Source: Bacteroidota bacterium (GTDB taxonomy: Bacteria > Bacteroidota > Bacteroidia > B-17B0 > Aurantibacillaceae). From it: a stretch of 37,938 nucleotides of DNA. Of this stretch, positions 1 through 7,895 are shown one piece after another. The stretch is taken from the NCBI GenBank assembly GCA_013288385.1, contig JABDBZ010000015.1, forward strand, positions 1 through 37,938. Reading direction: 5' to 3'. The notes beneath the pieces were generated by a model. The model was not told where the DNA came from. It made no database searches and saw nothing but the letters and a program-made list of their open reading frames with translations. Position numbers and translations under genes: made by a program. The stretch's first letter is position 1. Each line of letters opens with the position of its first letter.

Positions 1-175
1 CAAACGCGCCACCATGACAAATACCAAAAGGCTGACGCGTTCTATTGTCCACCGGTAAAGTTGCTGAGAGATGATCTTTTCCTAATTCAATATATTCAAT
101 ACCCAAATGATTAGCAAGCGTATTTTTCTGCATCACTTTTATATCTTCTAATATGTATGATTTGAACCAGATCAT
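1..175 (-). CDS. Hotdog-fold acyl-CoA thioesterase (PaaI/MenI-like), partial
   Basis: The first 58 codons of a minus-strand gene are present; the rest lies beyond the left edge. The start ATG is at 175-173. The readable product has the leader of the PaaI/YbdB/MenI thioesterases: a Met-rich N-terminus, then LGIEYIELGKDHLSATLPVD, then RTRQPFGICHGGA. The QPFG..HGG stretch belongs to the hotdog helix region that surrounds the thioester in this family. Such enzymes hydrolyse acyl-CoA thioesters in the cytoplasm; MenI acts on 1,4-dihydroxy-2-naphthoyl-CoA in menaquinone synthesis, which would suit a Bacteroidota cell, but the substrate cannot be decided from this fragment. The catalytic Glu/Asp that usually follows HGG lies outside the window. 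The 87 bases between this gene and the exonuclease gene upstream on the same strand hold nothing I recognise. Confidence 0.8.
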   Translation of the reverse strand, partial: MIWFKSYILEDIKVMQKNTLANHLGIEYIELGKDHLSATLPVDNRTRQPFGICHGGAF

Positions 176-262
176 AATTTTTTTTGAAAAGAAACATGAA
201 CGATGATAACAGGAAGCATGAAAAACTCAGGTCATGTATCTTGCCGTCATTATTCTTGAATC

Positions 263-952
263 TTATATATATGCAATATTTTCCTCCTTCAACTCTGCCG
301 CACCAACAAATCTGCCATACACTCGTGCAAGAGTAATTACATCTTTCAAACAGTATGTATTTATTTTTTCCAGATTTTTATCTTCATAATACACTTTGCT
401 CACCATACTACCATCCATATCATCTTTTGGAGAAGGGATTCCAAAAATATGAGCTAACAAATTCAACGATGTATAGTTTTTAATATCACCAAATTTCCAT
501 AATTCCATAGTGTCCAAATGTTTTACTTCCCAGGGTTTCATGCCTTGAATGCGTAAAATTTTCGGTAAAATTAATCCGTTAATTAAAAAACGGCGACATA
601 AAAATGGGTAATCAAATTCTTTACCATTATGTGCGCATAATTTATGCTCTGCTTTGCTAAAATGTTTTTCTAAAAGCTCAGCAAATTCTATTAAAATTTC
701 TTTTTCATTATCTCCCGAAATGCATTTTACTCTGAATGTATTTTCGTGATAATAACCTAAACCAATGGTTATTACTTTAGCAAACTCAGCAAAAATTCCT
801 GATTTGGAATAGTGCTGTTCTGCCGAAACATCTTTACTGTATTGCCATTTTGTGTCCCACAATTGTTTGGTTGCTGTTTTCAGATCGCTGTATTTATATG
901 TTTGCGGTACTGTTTCAATGTCAATAAATAAGATGTTTTGTAATTCTTTCAT
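263..952 (-). CDS. Predicted 3'-5' exonuclease, PolB-exonuclease-like (DnaQ superfamily)
   Basis: A 229-residue cytoplasmic protein with the DEDDy exonuclease signature in order: ExoI as LFIDIETVPQ (D11, E13), ExoII as HNGKEFDYPF (N109, D114), and ExoIII as YCLKD (Y200, D204). Spacing and length fit the family of stand-alone exonucleases related to the proofreading domain of family B DNA polymerases (Pfam DNA_pol_B_exo2, PF10108). All four carboxylates are present, so it should be a two-metal-ion 3'-5' nuclease; whether it prefers DNA or RNA is not visible. There is no polymerase domain, signal peptide or membrane segment. It starts with ATG at 952-950 and is divergent from the AAA+ gene across a 99-bp gap that must hold both promoters. 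On the minus strand a TACTTTAG sequence in that gap is one base off the TAnnTTTG -7 box, but I do not claim it. Confidence 0.85.
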   Translation of the reverse strand: MKELQNILFIDIETVPQTYKYSDLKTATKQLWDTKWQYSKDVSAEQHYSKSGIFAEFAKVITIGLGYYHENTFRVKCISGDNEKEILIEFAELLEKHFSKAEHKLCAHNGKEFDYPFLCRRFLINGLILPKILRIQGMKPWEVKHLDTMELWKFGDIKNYTSLNLLAHIFGIPSPKDDMDGSMVSKVYYEDKNLEKINTYCLKDVITLARVYGRFVGAAELKEENIAYI

Positions 953-1051
953 TTGTTAATTTTGTAGGGCGCTAAAGTAAATAAATTAATTAGAAACATA
1001 TTAATTTTTTAAATACCTTAATATTTTGTTTCATAGTATTATTTTTAAAGC

Positions 1052-3676
1052 ATGGAAAAACGATTTAAACTCAAAGGACTAAATACATTTGCAAGTAACG
1101 AGTGGATGGCGAATTCTGCCAAACGTTACCGCAGCAGTTTTGATAAAGATGAAGTGGATTATGTGCGTTGCGAAGTTGCGATCTTCAATAAATTATTTGA
1201 TGAAGAAGATTGGACAGCTAAACTAACTTTGAAAGCAGTTGATGAAAAAGGTACAAAAGAACATTGCAGTTTGGAAGAACAAATTAAGGTAAGTAAAGAA
1301 GAAAATATTTTTTATTTCCGGGATGGCTGGGGAAATGCAACAGCGGGCCAATATTGGAATAAAGGTACTTACAAATGGCAAGCATTTATTGATGGCGTTT
1401 TAATTGGCGAAAAATTATTTCACATTAATGAAGTTGGAAAAGTAACAAATCAAAACAATCCTTATTTTGTAATTGAACACATTAAATTATATGAAGGTGA
1501 TGTAAACGGTTGGCAACAAAGGAATCGCAAGTACATTAAAACTTTCAATAAAAAAACGACACGTTATATTTGGACAGAGATAAAATTTAAAAATATTACT
1601 CCAAAAGATTATCAATACGAATTTTATTTAAATTATTTTGATGATGCTGGTCAACCCAAAGCTTCAATCCTGCACTCAGCTTATATGGGAGATAACCGCC
1701 AAGATTTTAGCTATTATATTGAACGCGGTTGGGGAACAGAAGAAGGTGGAACCTGGATAGACGATAAATATACGTTGGAAGTTGTTTTTAATGATGTACT
1801 TGTTGGTGCAGTTAGTTTTAATTGTGCTGATGAAGAAGTGGAAGGCGAATTAGAATTAATTAAAACAATTGAACAAACATTAGCTGTTGGTAATGCAGGA
1901 ACTGATCCTAAGAAAAATGTAATAGATAATACCGATACAAAAACATTAGATGAATTATTGGTTGAATTGGATGGACTCATCGGTTTAGAAAATGTAAAAA
2001 AATCTATTCGTGAAAATATTACCTATTTAAATTTCACGAAAGTTCGTCGTGAAAAAGGTTTTGAAGATTCAGAGAAAGTTTCTCTTCACAGTATTTTTAC
2101 CGGAAATCCGGGAACGGGAAAAACTACAGTGGTAAAAATGCTCGGGAAGATCTACCAAAAAATGGGTTTGCTTTCAAAAGGACACGTAGTTGAGGTTGAT
2201 CGCGCTTCTTTGGTTGGTGAATACATTGGACAAACTGCACCCAAAACTAAAAAAGCAATTGACAGTGCAAGAGGTGGAATTTTATTTATTGATGAAGCAT
2301 ATTCCTTAGCGCGTAATGATGATGACAGTAAAGATTTTGGTAAAGAGGTAATTGAAACTTTATTGAAGGAGATGAGCGATGGCCCTGGAGATATTGCCAT
2401 TATTGGAGCCGGCTACCCTAAAGAAATGAAAACTTTTATTGAAAGCAATCCGGGACTAAAATCGCGATTCAAACAATATTTCCATTTTGAGGATTATATG
2501 CCGGAAGATCTTTATCAGATTGCTTTATACTCTGCAAAAAACAGAGAAGTTTCTTTTAGCGCGCAAGCAGATGATTATTTAAAAGAACAATTAACTGAAG
2601 CATATCGTAAACGGGATGAAAGTTTTGGCAATGCTCGTTTTGTAAATGCGATTGTTGATGAAGCAAAAATGGATATGGGTTTACGTCTGATGAAATTGCC
2701 TGACTTAAATGCTTTATCAAATGAAGAACTTTCAACTATAACTTTAGAAGATCTCAGAATTGTTTTTTTATCAGAGCAAAAGAAGAAATTAAAATTGGTG
2801 ATCAACGACAAAGAATTGCAAGTTGCTTTGGGTGAATTGAATGCTTTGGTTGGAATGGATAAAGTGAAAGATGACATCAACGAAATGGTGAAATTGATTC
2901 GCTTTTATAATGAGACCGGAAAAGATGTGGTGAATAAATTTTCTTTGCATACTGTATTTACCGGAAATCCCGGAACAGGAAAAACAACAGTTGCTCGTAT
3001 CATGGCAAAAATTTATAAAGCTTTGGGAGTATTGGAACGTGGGCATTGTGTAGAAGTTGATCGTGAAGGATTGATTGCAGGTTATGTTGGACAAACGGCA
3101 CAAAAAACGGCTGCTAAAATTGATGAAGCCATGGGCGGGATTTTATTTATTGATGAAGCATATGCATTGTCGAATGGTTCGGGTTCAAATGATTTTGGAC
3201 AAGAAGCAATACAAATAATTTTAAAACGTATGGAAGATATGCGTGGAAAATTTGGAGTTATTGTTGCGGGTTATCCTCAAAATATGTTTCAGTTTATAGA
3301 AAGCAATCCGGGTTTTAAATCGCGCTTTGATAAAACATTTTTGTTTGAAGATTATACACCGGAACAACTATATAACATTGCAACAAATTTATTGAATCAG
3401 GAAGGACTAAAACCATCACCGGCTGCTCAAGAACATATTATGAGTTATTTAACCGGCATTTACGATAAACGTGATAAACATTTTGGAAACGCACGTAGCG
3501 TTCGACAAATGGTTGGCGAAGTAGTAAAAAAACAAAATTTACGTTTGGCCGGCATGGAAGCATCTAAGCGCACTCCCGAAGAATTAGCAACACTAAATTT
3601 TGATGATGTTAAACATTTAGAAATTTCTGCTTCTGAAAACAAACAAACTTTGGGCTTTAGATTGGGTGGAAAATAA
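1052..3676 (+). CDS. Tandem AAA+ ATPase (CbbX/SpoVK type) with duplicated N-terminal domain
   Basis: An 874-residue soluble protein with two AAA+ modules of the CbbX/SpoVK/EccA kind. Walker A motifs GNPGTGKT lie at about residues 351-358 and 638-645. Walker B motifs ILFIDEA have the D-E pair at 414-415 and 701-702. Each module continues with a G(L/F)KSRF arginine-finger segment and an FGNAR sensor-2 segment. The modules are 287 residues apart and both look intact, so both should hydrolyse ATP and the protein probably forms hexameric rings. Residues 1 to about 270 are not AAA. They contain two copies of a roughly 110-residue beta-rich domain, each ending in GWG...G.(Y/T)W....Y...V..(D/N).VLVG...F (GWG at 92-94 and 226-228). 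I do not recognise this domain; by position it probably selects substrate. Relatives remodel Rubisco (CbbX) or serve type VII secretion (EccA), but neither context is present here. The gene stands alone. Confidence 0.85.
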   Translation: MEKRFKLKGLNTFASNEWMANSAKRYRSSFDKDEVDYVRCEVAIFNKLFDEEDWTAKLTLKAVDEKGTKEHCSLEEQIKVSKEENIFYFRDGWGNATAGQYWNKGTYKWQAFIDGVLIGEKLFHINEVGKVTNQNNPYFVIEHIKLYEGDVNGWQQRNRKYIKTFNKKTTRYIWTEIKFKNITPKDYQYEFYLNYFDDAGQPKASILHSAYMGDNRQDFSYYIERGWGTEEGGTWIDDKYTLEVVFNDVLVGAVSFNCADEEVEGELELIKTIEQTLAVGNAGTDPKKNVIDNTDTKTLDELLVELDGLIGLENVKKSIRENITYLNFTKVRREKGFEDSEKVSLHSIFTGNPGTGKTTVVKMLGKIYQKMGLLSKGHVVEVDRASLVGEYIGQTAPKTKKAIDSARGGILFIDEAYSLARNDDDSKDFGKEVIETLLKEMSDGPGDIAIIGAGYPKEMKTFIESNPGLKSRFKQYFHFEDYMPEDLYQIALYSAKNREVSFSAQADDYLKEQLTEAYRKRDESFGNARFVNAIVDEAKMDMGLRLMKLPDLNALSNEELSTITLEDLRIVFLSEQKKKLKLVINDKELQVALGELNALVGMDKVKDDINEMVKLIRFYNETGKDVVNKFSLHTVFTGNPGTGKTTVARIMAKIYKALGVLERGHCVEVDREGLIAGYVGQTAQKTAAKIDEAMGGILFIDEAYALSNGSGSNDFGQEAIQIILKRMEDMRGKFGVIVAGYPQNMFQFIESNPGFKSRFDKTFLFEDYTPEQLYNIATNLLNQEGLKPSPAAQEHIMSYLTGIYDKRDKHFGNARSVRQMVGEVVKKQNLRLAGMEASKRTPEELATLNFDDVKHLEISASENKQTLGFRLGGK

Positions 3677-3796
3677 TTATTCACTTTCAATCGAGAATGG
3701 ATTTTATTAAGTTTTGGATAAATTGTTGTAGAATAACCTTTCAATAATTTCTCAATAAAGCTATAAACTGTAGCAATCAATAAGAGTTTGTAATTA

Positions 3797-3804
3797 TACA
3801 TTTG
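3797..3804 (+). promoter_or_regulatory. Candidate Bacteroidota -7 box (TACATTTG) for the ORF6N gene
   Basis: TACATTTG matches the Bacteroidota -7 consensus TAnnTTTG exactly and ends 18 bases before the ATG at 3823. No good TTTG -33 element lies 17-23 bases upstream, so the assignment rests on the -7 box and its position. The rest of the 146-bp gap from 3677 is AT-rich and has no other feature I can name. Confidence 0.45.
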
Positions 3805-3822
3805 CTGAAAATCTAATCAGTA

Positions 3823-4365
3823 ATGGTAACAAAATCGAAATCAGTAATTGTAACAGATGAAGTTCTCATAAATAAAATTTATTTAATAAGAGGACAAAAA
3901 GTTATGTTGGATAGCGATTTGGCCTTACTCTATCAGGCACAAACCAAAGTTTTAAAGCAATCAGTTAAAAGGAATATTGAATTATTCCCTGATCACTTTA
4001 TGTTTGAATTAACAGAAGTAGAGTATGAATCTTTGAGGTCACAAACTGTGACCTCAAAGGTAGGAAGAGGCGGAGCGCGTTATTTACCAATGGTTTTCAG
4101 TGAATATGGAGTTTTGCAACTTTCAAATGTTTTAAGAAGCGGGATTGCAAGACAAATGAGTATTCGCATCATTGAAGTATTTGTACGATTGAGAAAAATG
4201 TTAAATGAAAATGCAGAGCTAAGAAAAAGTTTTGAAAAACTGGAGAAACGAACTGAAAATAATTCCAAAAACATTGAATTAGTTTTTCAATATCTTGAAG
4301 AGTTAACTCAAAAAAAGGAAGATGAATTGCCACGAAAACGAATTGGTTACAAGGCAGGCAGATAG
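3823..4365 (+). CDS. ORF6N-domain DNA-binding protein
   Basis: A 180-residue protein whose residues about 10-105 match the ORF6N domain (PF10543), a DNA-binding domain of phage antirepressor-like proteins. The segments seen are KIYLIRGQKVMLDSDLALLY near the start, then VLKQSVKRNIELFPDHFMFEL, LRSQTVTSK, RYLPMVFSEYGVLQLSNVL, and IRIIEVFVRLRKML. Residues about 115-160 form a charged coiled coil (NAELRKSFEKLEKRTENNSKN), probably for dimerisation, and the C-terminus is basic. ORF6N genes are common on Bacteroidota chromosomes, often with no prophage nearby, and no phage genes are visible here. One perfect palindrome lies inside the coding region (4031-4059) and a second with the same core lies just past the stop (4378-4398). 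This suggests that the protein or its DNA is linked to these sites. The target and regulatory effect are unknown. Confidence 0.85.
   Translation: MVTKSKSVIVTDEVLINKIYLIRGQKVMLDSDLALLYQAQTKVLKQSVKRNIELFPDHFMFELTEVEYESLRSQTVTSKVGRGGARYLPMVFSEYGVLQLSNVLRSGIARQMSIRIIEVFVRLRKMLNENAELRKSFEKLEKRTENNSKNIELVFQYLEELTQKKEDELPRKRIGYKAGR
4031..4059. repeat. Perfect 13-bp-arm palindrome inside the ORF6N gene
   Basis: CTTTGAGGTCACA, then a 3-base spacer (AAC), then the exact reverse complement TGTGACCTCAAAG. It encodes most of the LRSQTVTSK segment of the ORF6N domain. Its 15-base core GTCACAAACTGTGAC recurs with symmetric changes as ATCACAAATTGTGAT at 4380-4396, just after the gene. Confidence 0.85.
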
Positions 4366-4377
4366 GATAACTAAGGT

Positions 4378-4398
4378 GGTATCACAAATTGTGATACC
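4378..4398. repeat. Perfect 10-bp-arm palindrome after the ORF6N gene
   Basis: GGTATCACAA, one base, then TTGTGATACC. It starts 12 bases after the ORF6N stop codon. It shares the TCACAAA(C/T)TGTGA core with the palindrome inside the gene. No T tract follows (the next bases are CCAAAGATAAAC), so a rho-independent terminator is unlikely; a protein-binding site or small palindromic repeat fits better. Confidence 0.75.
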
Positions 4399-4477
4399 CC
4401 AAAGATAAACTTTAAGATTAGTAATAAAATCGAAACAACTTCTTTATTTTAGCACAATCTTTATTTCGGAGCCGAAT

Positions 4478-4666
4478 GTGCGCTGGCCGGGCAAAACGGC
4501 GAGGGTGAGTCGGGTGAATATAAATTTGTTAGACGAGTTGGAAAGGGCTTTAGCTAATTTCAAAAACGAGTCTTACAAATTTATAGAGCGCGTGGAAGCA
4601 TCGTTTTGTCTTGTCTTTTTGGTTACTTTTTTGACTAAGAAAAAAGTGACAGAAAAAAATGCCTAA
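4478..4666 (+). other. Short open frame, probably a decayed or repeat-derived sequence
   Basis: A 62-codon frame opening with GTG. I do not think it is a working gene. There is no promoter or ribosome site, the first 15 codons are more GC-rich than the surroundings, and the last third (LVTFLTKKKVTEKN) is simply the translation of the hairpin at 4622-4650. The middle (LDELERALANFKNESYKFIE) is amphipathic and could be the remnant of a real protein. It sits in a gap of about 460 bases between the ORF6N gene and gcvP, which otherwise holds a palindrome, a hairpin, a REP-like element and the gcvP promoter. Confidence 0.25.
4622..4650. other. A/T-rich hairpin, possibly a bidirectional terminator
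   Basis: GTTACTTTTTT, a 7-base loop, then AAAAAAGTGAC: 11 pairs including one G-U in RNA. The arms carry their own T and A runs, so the structure could end transcription in either direction, for example transcripts leaving the ORF6N gene. It could also be one copy of a dispersed intergenic repeat. Confidence 0.4.
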
Positions 4667-4683
4667 TTGGGATCTAATGTCTA

Positions 4684-4707
4684 CCCTTCGACTCCGCTCA
4701 GGGTGAC
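4684..4707. repeat. REP-like palindromic repeat (CTTCGACTCCGCTC family)
   Basis: A single copy with core CTTCGACTCCGCTCAG followed by GGTGAC. ACCCT at 4683-4687 pairs with AGGGT at 4700-4704 to make a short stem. The same core occurs at 19393-19417 and, inside a gene, at 37103-37118 (with the inverse at 37185-37209). This repeat family is widespread in Bacteroidota genomes. Confidence 0.7.
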
Positions 4708-4773
4708 GCATCATCTTAGAAATAACATCATCCAAAAACATCGAATTATCAACCACTTTTCAACCGTTTTTCC

Positions 4774-4804
4774 TTTCAAAAACCCTTGAAAATCCTTATA
4801 TTTG
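4774..4804 (+). promoter_or_regulatory. gcvP promoter (TTTC-N19-TATATTTG)
   Basis: TATATTTG at 4797-4804 matches TAnnTTTG, and TTTC at 4774-4777 is one base off the TTTG -33 box at the preferred 19-base spacing. This puts the transcript start near 4811 and means the TTG at 4802, in frame with gcvP, lies inside the promoter and cannot be the start codon. Confidence 0.6.
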
Positions 4805-4828
4805 TACCTCAATTTTAAATTTTCCAGA

Positions 4829-7687
4829 ATGACTACAGATAAATTTGTTTCTCGCCACAATGGTCCGCGTGAACACGAAGTAAAAGAAATGCTTAAAAAA
4901 ATTGGTGTTTCAAGTATTGATGAATTAATTAATCAAACTGTTCCAGCAAATATCCGTTTAAAAGAACCCTTAAAAGTTGGTGCTGCATTAAGTGAATTTC
5001 AATACCAAAAACATTTGCGTGCGTTGGGAAAAAAGAATAAAGTATTTCGTAGTTATATTGGTTTAGGTTATTACAATAATATTTTACCGGCTGTAATTCA
5101 ACGTAACGTTTTAGAAAATCCGGGCTGGTACACAGCTTATACACCTTATCAAGCGGAAATTTCACAAGGTCGTTTAGAAGCCATCTTGAATTTTCAAACA
5201 ATGGTAATGGATTTAACAGCGATGCCAATTGCAAATGCGAGTTTGTTAGATGAAGCAACTGCTGCTGCTGAAGCGGTTTTTATGTTTCATAATAACAGAA
5301 GTAGAGAAAAACAAAAAGCAAATGCGAATAAATTATTTGTAGGTAATACATTATTTCCGCAAGTAATTGATGTAATTAAAACGCGTTCTAATCCTGTTGG
5401 AATAGAAGTAGTAATTGGTGATATCAATACAACAAATTTAGATGCATCTTTTTTTGGTTCTATTATTCAATATCCTGATATCAATGGTGAAGCAGTTGAT
5501 TATAGTAAATACATTGAAAAATGTAAAGCACTAGAAATACAAGTTGCAGTTGGCTCCGACCTTTTAGCATTGGCATTACTTACTCCTCCTGGCGAGTGGG
5601 GAGCAGATGTAGTTTATGGAAACTCTCAACGTTTTGGAGTTCCATTAGGTTACGGTGGTCCGCATGCTGCATTTTTTACTTGCAAAGAAGACTATAAAAG
5701 ATTAATCCCTGGACGTATTATTGGAGTGAGTGTGGATGCAGAAGGCAACCAGGCATTGCGTATGGCATTGCAAACACGTGAGCAACATATTAAACGCGAT
5801 AAAGCGACATCAAATATTTGTACGGCACAAGCATTGTTGGCTATTATGGCGAGCATGTATGCAGTGTATCATGGCTCAGAAGGAATTAAAGCAATTGCAC
5901 AAGGAGTTCACAATGCAACAAACACAATTGCAGAAGAATTAAAAAAAGCAGGCTTAACTGTAAACACTAAATTATATTTTGATACAATAGTTGTTGCATG
6001 TGACGCAAATAAAATAATTTCTGCAGCTGAAGCAAAAGAAATTAATTTCCGTAAAGTAGATGATAAACATGTCGCCATTTCATTAGATCAAACAGTTGAG
6101 ATCGAAGACATCAACGATATTCTTTCTGTATTTGGTGCAAAAGCTATCAGTTCAGTTAACACTTCTAAACTCATCCATTCGTCAATCGTCAATCGTACTT
6201 CGAAATTCCTTACTCATCCAACTTTCAATTCATATCACAGCGAAAGTGAAATGATGCGTTATATCAAACGTTTAGAAAATAAAGATTTATCATTAGTACA
6301 CTCTATGATTTCATTAGGTTCTTGTACAATGAAACTAAATGCAGCTTCAGAATTGTTAGCGTTAACATGGCCTGAATTTGCAAACATTCATCCATTTGTT
6401 CCATTGAATCAAGCAGCCGGTTATGCAGAATTAATTCAAACTTTAGATAAAGATTTAAGTAACATCACCGGTTTTGCAAAAATGAGTTTCCAACCAAATT
6501 CTGGCGCACAAGGCGAATACGCAGGCTTGATGGTTATTCGTCAATATCATATTGCAAACAACGGTGCACATCGCAACGTTGCTTTAATTCCGCAATCTGC
6601 CCACGGTACAAATCCTGCGAGCGCTGCTATGGCTGGAATGAATATTATTATTGTAAAATGTGATGATAAAGGAAATGTAGATATTGCTGATTTAAAAACA
6701 AAGGCAGAATTACATAAAGATAAATTGAGTTGCATCATGATCACGTATCCAAGTACACATGGTGTTTACGAAGAAGGCATTACTGAGATCACAAAAATAA
6801 TTCACGATAACGGTGGCTTGGTTTATATGGATGGTGCAAATATGAATGCACAAGTTGGTTTAACGTCACCGGGAAATATTGGCGCAGATGTTTGCCATTT
6901 AAATTTACATAAAACATTCGCAATTCCGCATGGGGGTGGTGGTCCGGGCATGGGACCAATTGGCGTAGTTGAAAAACTAGTTCCTTATTTACCTTCTCAT
7001 ACAATTGTAAATACCGGAAGTGAAAAAGGAATCCACGCAGTAAGTTCTGCGCCTTATGGTAGCGCTTTAATTTTATTAATCAGTTATGGTTATGTAAAAA
7101 TGTTGGGTAGTGATGGCGTGAAAGCTGCTACTGAAATTGCAATTTTGAATGCGAACTACATGAAAGAAATATTAAAAGATCATTACAAAATTTTATACAC
7201 CGGTACTAATGATCGTTGTGCCCATGAGATGATTTTAGATTGTAATAATCTCAAAACAATAAGTGGTGTTGAAGTTGGCGATATCGCGAAACGTTTGATG
7301 GACTATGGCTTTCACGCACCTACAGTTTCTTTTCCGGTTCATGACACACTAATGATAGAGCCAACAGAAAGTGAATGCAAAGAAGAACTTGATCGTTTTT
7401 GTGAAGCCATGATCAACATCAGAAAAGAAATTCAAGAGATAGTAGATGGTAAAGCAGATAAAATAAATAACGTTATTAAAAATGCACCACATACTGCGAA
7501 ATTAATTATTTCTGATACTTACGATAAACCATATGGTCGCGAAAAGGCCGTGTATCCTTTGAAGTGGGTGAAGACTAATAAATTTTGGCCAAGTGTTGCA
7601 AGAGTTGATAATGCATTCGGCGATCGGAATTTAGTTTGTTCATGTGCACCAATTGAAGCATATATGAACGAAGCGGTTGAAGCTTAA
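4829..7687 (+). CDS. gcvP: Glycine dehydrogenase (decarboxylating), P-protein of the glycine cleavage system
   Basis: A 952-residue, full-length single-chain P-protein. It decarboxylates glycine with pyridoxal phosphate and passes the aminomethyl group to the lipoyl arm of GcvH. The N-terminus TTDKFVSRHNGPREHEVKEM is the usual GcvP start. The C-terminal half carries the PLP-binding lysine in HLNLHKTFAIPHGGGGPGMG (K695, counting from the ATG) and the glycine-rich loop after it. The N-terminal half keeps the matching pseudo-active-site fold (YNSQRFGVPLGYGGPHAAFF region, lacking the lysine context), as expected when both halves are fused. I chose ATG 4829 because the frame upstream runs into the promoter. 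gcvT and gcvH are not adjacent, so the system is dispersed in this genome. No glycine riboswitch is visible upstream. A strong terminator follows. Confidence 0.96.
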   Translation: MTTDKFVSRHNGPREHEVKEMLKKIGVSSIDELINQTVPANIRLKEPLKVGAALSEFQYQKHLRALGKKNKVFRSYIGLGYYNNILPAVIQRNVLENPGWYTAYTPYQAEISQGRLEAILNFQTMVMDLTAMPIANASLLDEATAAAEAVFMFHNNRSREKQKANANKLFVGNTLFPQVIDVIKTRSNPVGIEVVIGDINTTNLDASFFGSIIQYPDINGEAVDYSKYIEKCKALEIQVAVGSDLLALALLTPPGEWGADVVYGNSQRFGVPLGYGGPHAAFFTCKEDYKRLIPGRIIGVSVDAEGNQALRMALQTREQHIKRDKATSNICTAQALLAIMASMYAVYHGSEGIKAIAQGVHNATNTIAEELKKAGLTVNTKLYFDTIVVACDANKIISAAEAKEINFRKVDDKHVAISLDQTVEIEDINDILSVFGAKAISSVNTSKLIHSSIVNRTSKFLTHPTFNSYHSESEMMRYIKRLENKDLSLVHSMISLGSCTMKLNAASELLALTWPEFANIHPFVPLNQAAGYAELIQTLDKDLSNITGFAKMSFQPNSGAQGEYAGLMVIRQYHIANNGAHRNVALIPQSAHGTNPASAAMAGMNIIIVKCDDKGNVDIADLKTKAELHKDKLSCIMITYPSTHGVYEEGITEITKIIHDNGGLVYMDGANMNAQVGLTSPGNIGADVCHLNLHKTFAIPHGGGGPGMGPIGVVEKLVPYLPSHTIVNTGSEKGIHAVSSAPYGSALILLISYGYVKMLGSDGVKAATEIAILNANYMKEILKDHYKILYTGTNDRCAHEMILDCNNLKTISGVEVGDIAKRLMDYGFHAPTVSFPVHDTLMIEPTESECKEELDRFCEAMINIRKEIQEIVDGKADKINNVIKNAPHTAKLIISDTYDKPYGREKAVYPLKWVKTNKFWPSVARVDNAFGDRNLVCSCAPIEAYMNEAVEA

Positions 7688-7715
7688 ATTAAAAAGCATT
7701 AATTATATTTTATTG

Positions 7716-7750
7716 AGAGGCTGTCTGTTTTGACGGCCTCTTTTATTTTT
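7716..7750 (+). terminator. Rho-independent terminator of gcvP
   Basis: AGAGGC pairs with GCCTCT (7716-7721 with 7736-7741), extended inward by TC/GA after a 2-base mismatch, and is followed by TTTTATTTTT. It begins 28 bases after the gcvP stop. The rest of the 208-bp gap to 7896 is AT-rich, with no exact TAnnTTTG box; TATCTTG just before the next gene is one base short. Confidence 0.85.
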
Positions 7751-7895
7751 GATCCAACAAATTTTATAAGTTGACTAATTGTATTTCGTTAGAAAAGGGT
7801 TTTGAAAATTACCAAATCAACCTTTTAAAAACCAATGAGTTACAATGTTTTAGAATTAAGAAATGAAAGAAAATATTCTTATCTTGTTGTGTTAA

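Noticed and set aside
3823..4365. ORF6N gene as part of a prophage
   Set aside because: No integrase, structural or lysis genes and no att-like repeats nearby; such genes are often solitary in Bacteroidota.
4802..4828. N-terminal extension of gcvP from an upstream TTG
   Set aside because: The TTG lies inside the TATATTTG -7 box, and the usual GcvP N-terminus begins at ATG 4829.
4366..4828. Possible glycine riboswitch before gcvP
   Set aside because: The promoter box leaves a leader of only about 20 bases, and no aptamer-like conserved core is visible.
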